Shown in pieces: positions 63,646-64,000 of a DNA stretch of 64,000 nt; positions within the stretch are counted from its first letter, which is position 1, and each line of letters opens with the position of its first letter. The stretch is from Gavia stellata (Eukaryota > Chordata > Aves > Gaviiformes > Gaviidae). Under the pieces are notes generated by a model. It was not told where the DNA came from and searched no databases. It saw only the letters and a program-made list of their open reading frames with translations. Position numbers and translations under genes: made by a program. Location: assembly GCF_030936135.1 (NCBI RefSeq), contig NC_082603.1, forward strand, positions 20,240,880 through 20,304,879. Reading direction: 5' to 3'.

Positions 63646-64000
63646 GTCATTGAGCCACCATAGCCATGGGCATCATTCAGGACATCTGCAGGGTAGCAGC
63701 AGCAGCAGCAGCAGCAGCAGCAGATATTCCAAAATATGGGTAACTTTTTCAGTAAATTGACTGATGCTGCTAATGTTCGTGAATCACATTCCTGATGACA
63801 GCTGGCTTTGCATCATAAATCAGGAAATTGAGTTGACACAGTAAATTTTAGCAACATAAAATTCCAAAATTTATTCTGCAGATGCACCTGCAATCATTGG
63901 CTCAGATGTCTACTTCAAAGCATCTCAAAAGTTTCCACAAGTTTGTTGAAACTTTTGTTATACACAGGGAACAATTTTTTGCCAATTTACTACATTCCGT
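50615..64000 (+). CDS. VTG2: Vitellogenin-2, yolk precursor; coding exons 1-23, 3' end beyond window
   Basis: Twenty-three coding exons join in frame to 1286 codons without a stop; chicken vitellogenin-2 has about 1850 residues and 35 exons, so the last third is outside. A 15-residue signal peptide ([15 protein letters not shown]) precedes QKFDI. Residues about 20-590 are the vitellogenin/lipoprotein N-terminal domain (N-sheet and alpha-helical horseshoe), about 620-1090 the following beta-sheet lipovitellin-1 region, and about 1110-1280 the Ser-rich phosvitin. The protein is made in oestrogen-stimulated liver, secreted with bound lipid and metal, and taken up by oocytes through the LDL-receptor-family vitellogenin receptor. 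There it is cleaved to lipovitellins and phosvitin. Exon lengths such as 21, 152 and 162 agree with the chicken gene as I recall it. The promoter has two oestrogen response elements. All reading-frame junctions were checked by hand; identity is from protein recall. Confidence 0.97.
50769..50789 (+). CDS. VTG2: VTG2 exon 2 (residues 14-20)
   Basis: A 21-base micro-exon encoding GSQKFDI, TTGCAG acceptor and GTAAGT donor. Signal cleavage is expected just before QKF. Confidence 0.95.
50895..51046 (+). CDS. VTG2: VTG2 exon 3 (residues 21-71)
   Basis: 152 bases encoding [20 protein letters not shown] through [19 protein letters not shown], start of the lipoprotein N-terminal domain. Confidence 0.96.
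52533..52784 (+). CDS. VTG2: VTG2 exon 4 (residues 72-155)
   Basis: 252 bases, phase 0 at both ends; includes [20 protein letters not shown] and the disulphide-candidate [17 protein letters not shown]. Confidence 0.96.
53345..53506 (+). CDS. VTG2: VTG2 exon 5 (residues 156-209)
   Basis: 162 bases encoding [20 protein letters not shown] through [13 protein letters not shown], with conserved cysteines of the N-sheet. Confidence 0.96.
53594..53742 (+). CDS. VTG2: VTG2 exon 6 (residues 210-259)
   Basis: Encodes [20 protein letters not shown] through [13 protein letters not shown] acceptor, GTAGGT donor. Confidence 0.96.
54333..54483 (+). CDS. VTG2: VTG2 exon 7 (residues 259-309)
   Basis: Encodes [20 protein letters not shown] through [14 protein letters not shown], end of the N-sheet. 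Confidence 0.96.
54603..54760 (+). CDS. VTG2: VTG2 exon 8 (residues 310-362)
   Basis: Encodes [20 protein letters not shown] through FSDKPRY, entry to the alpha-helical horseshoe. Confidence 0.96.
54849..55014 (+). CDS. VTG2: VTG2 exon 9 (residues 362-417)
   Basis: Encodes [20 protein letters not shown] through DEHTVPIAA; helical repeats of the lipovitellin horseshoe. Confidence 0.96.
55873..55998 (+). CDS. VTG2: VTG2 exon 10 (residues 418-459)
   Basis: Encodes [20 protein letters not shown] through [13 protein letters not shown], phase 0. A poly-T/C tract precedes it. Confidence 0.96.
56332..56550 (+). CDS. VTG2: VTG2 exon 11 (residues 460-532)
   Basis: Encodes [20 protein letters not shown] and the almost invariant [20 protein letters not shown], ending KIAWKDPKT. 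Confidence 0.97.
57521..57738 (+). CDS. VTG2: VTG2 exon 12 (residues 533-605)
   Basis: Encodes [20 protein letters not shown] and [20 protein letters not shown]; last helices of the horseshoe. Donor GTAAGT splits the codon AT|A. Confidence 0.96.
57900..57997 (+). CDS. VTG2: VTG2 exon 13 (residues 605-637)
   Basis: Encodes [20 protein letters not shown] through MRIGGYF; the segment after RYSKV is less like chicken than the rest. Confidence 0.95.
58296..58420 (+). CDS. VTG2: VTG2 exon 14 (residues 638-679)
   Basis: Encodes [20 protein letters not shown] through [12 protein letters not shown], start of the next beta-sheet domain. Confidence 0.96.
58531..58632 (+). CDS. VTG2: VTG2 exon 15 (residues 680-713)
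   Basis: Encodes [20 protein letters not shown] through KKIKEIGKA, phase 0. Confidence 0.96.
59288..59407 (+). CDS. VTG2: VTG2 exon 16 (residues 714-753)
   Basis: Encodes [20 protein letters not shown] through HQAMK; CCCTAG acceptor chosen because it keeps the family reading A-L-x-G-W. Confidence 0.95.
59494..59683 (+). CDS. VTG2: VTG2 exon 17 (residues 754-817)
   Basis: Encodes [20 protein letters not shown] and [20 protein letters not shown], ending ALARAAVS. A 1.4-kb intron with a CR1 fragment follows. Confidence 0.96.
60448..60715 (+). mobile_element. CR1 LINE fragment in VTG2 intron 17
   Basis: Sense-strand CR1 blocks occur in order: a GCAGAAAAGG..CC block, CAGCAGTGTGCTCTTGTGG, AAGGCCAACTGCACCATTGG, CCCCCTCTACTTAGCAC, then 'ctgcatctggagtacaatgt' with CCAGTTTTGGGTCCCC and AGTACAAGAAAGA-like sequence. 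This is the region upstream of the CR1 3' terminus; the usual terminal repeat is not seen, so the copy is truncated at both ends. Confidence 0.9.
61076..61169 (+). CDS. VTG2: VTG2 exon 18 (residues 817-848)
   Basis: Encodes [20 protein letters not shown] through SDINP; TTTGCAG acceptor, GTATGG donor. Confidence 0.95.
61282..61467 (+). CDS. VTG2: VTG2 exon 19 (residues 848-910)
   Basis: Encodes [20 protein letters not shown] and [20 protein letters not shown], one of the best-conserved segments of the gene. Confidence 0.97.
61650..61770. repeat. AT-rich low-complexity tract in VTG2 intron 19
   Basis: Dense TTAT/TTTA repeats with almost no G or C. No further function is seen. Confidence 0.8.
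62009..62153 (+). CDS. VTG2: VTG2 exon 20 (residues 910-958)
   Basis: Encodes [20 protein letters not shown] and a variable acidic stretch to GFTM; AACAG acceptor, GTAACC donor. Confidence 0.94.
62273..62495 (+). CDS. VTG2: VTG2 exon 21 (residues 959-1033)
   Basis: Encodes [20 protein letters not shown] and [20 protein letters not shown], with conserved Cys and a basic RRSR motif, ending IVLMP. Confidence 0.94.
62586..62761 (+). CDS. VTG2: VTG2 exon 22 (residues 1033-1091)
   Basis: Encodes [20 protein letters not shown] and the acidic [20 protein letters not shown] just before phosvitin. Confidence 0.96.
63155..63739 (+). CDS. VTG2: VTG2 exon 23: phosvitin exon (residues 1092-1286)
   Basis: 585 bases ending TGG|GTAACT, so the last residues are SKIW as in chicken; the frame beyond (VTFSVN stop) is intron. 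The head [16 protein letters not shown] has an N-K-T glycosylation site. It is followed by a Ser block using TCN codons, an acidic [10 protein letters not shown] bridge, and a long Ser/Arg/Lys block using AGC/AGT codons with two His-rich repeats. Phosvitin serines are heavily phosphorylated and bind Ca and Fe in yolk. The domain is about 35 codons shorter than in chicken, whose exon is about 690 bases as I recall. Confidence 0.96.
63380..63723 (+). repeat. VTG2: AGC/AGT trinucleotide-rich phosvitin core
   Basis: Imperfect AGC/AGT/AGG/AAG codon repeats encode poly-Ser broken by Arg and Lys. It contains a pure (AGC)10 at 63614-63643 and (AGC)9 at 63695-63721. Such pure runs are expected to vary in length between individuals and species. 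Confidence 0.92.
63557..63694 (+). repeat. VTG2: Two tandem His-rich phosvitin units, 87-bp period
   Basis: The 51-base unit at 63557-63607 ([17 protein letters not shown]) recurs at 63644-63694 ([17 protein letters not shown]), with poly-Ser between. The units differ at about eight bases. This looks like an internal duplication also present in chicken phosvitin. Confidence 0.9.
63740..64000 (+). other. VTG2: VTG2 intron 23, incomplete
   Basis: AT-rich noncoding sequence after the phosvitin exon donor, cut by the window end. The next exon, encoding the lipovitellin-2 start, is not reached. Confidence 0.85.

Noticed and set aside
63207-63650. A 147-codon antisense frame rich in Cys and Tyr opposite the phosvitin exon
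   Set aside because: It is the mirror of AGC/AGT serine repeats (GCT/ACT read in another frame as TGC/TAC) and has no independent support.

Overview
The window is vertebrate nuclear DNA, almost certainly from a bird. It holds two intron-rich genes on the + strand with canonical GT..AG exons, a CpG-island promoter, avian CR1 LINE fragments, and a vitellogenin gene very close in exon layout and protein sequence to chicken vitellogenin-2. It differs from chicken at scattered residues and has a shorter phosvitin domain, so it is probably another neognath species. No prokaryotic, viral or CRISPR-like system was seen.

Layout. (1) 1-18.8 kb: intergenic DNA with no supportable gene; it contains an A28 tract, a decayed CR1 copy and two short candidate ancient repeats. 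(2) 18.84-19.96 kb: a CpG island with a CCAAT box and a GC box, taken as the SSX2IP promoter and first 5' UTR exon. It contains a perfect 96-bp palindrome (two 47-bp arms, 2-bp centre). (3) 27.9-46.1 kb: the body of SSX2IP (ADIP), with 13 coding exons that splice to a 560-residue coiled-coil centriolar-satellite and adherens-junction protein. One intron appears to use a GC..AG pair. A 3' UTR of about 0.8 kb ends at an AATAAA. (4) 46.1-50.6 kb: a short intergenic region that becomes the vitellogenin promoter. It has a perfect oestrogen response element near -640, a one-mismatch element near -355, FOXA- and C/EBP-like sites, and an ATAAAA box 31 bp before the inferred start. (5) 50.6-64.0 kb: the first 23 coding exons of VTG2 (1286 codons, in frame throughout), covering the signal peptide, the lipovitellin lipid-transport module and almost all of the Ser-rich phosvitin. 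The remaining 3' exons lie beyond the window.

The two genes are neighbours, not partners. SSX2IP looks like a housekeeping CpG-island gene acting at centrosomes and cell junctions. VTG2 is a liver-specific, oestrogen-driven yolk precursor. In mammals SSX2IP persists beside CTBS while the vitellogenin gene has been lost, so this interval is the classic egg-yolk locus. The strongest oddities are the perfect palindrome in the SSX2IP CpG island, the inferred GC-AG intron, and the split in serine codon use and repeat structure of the phosvitin exon.
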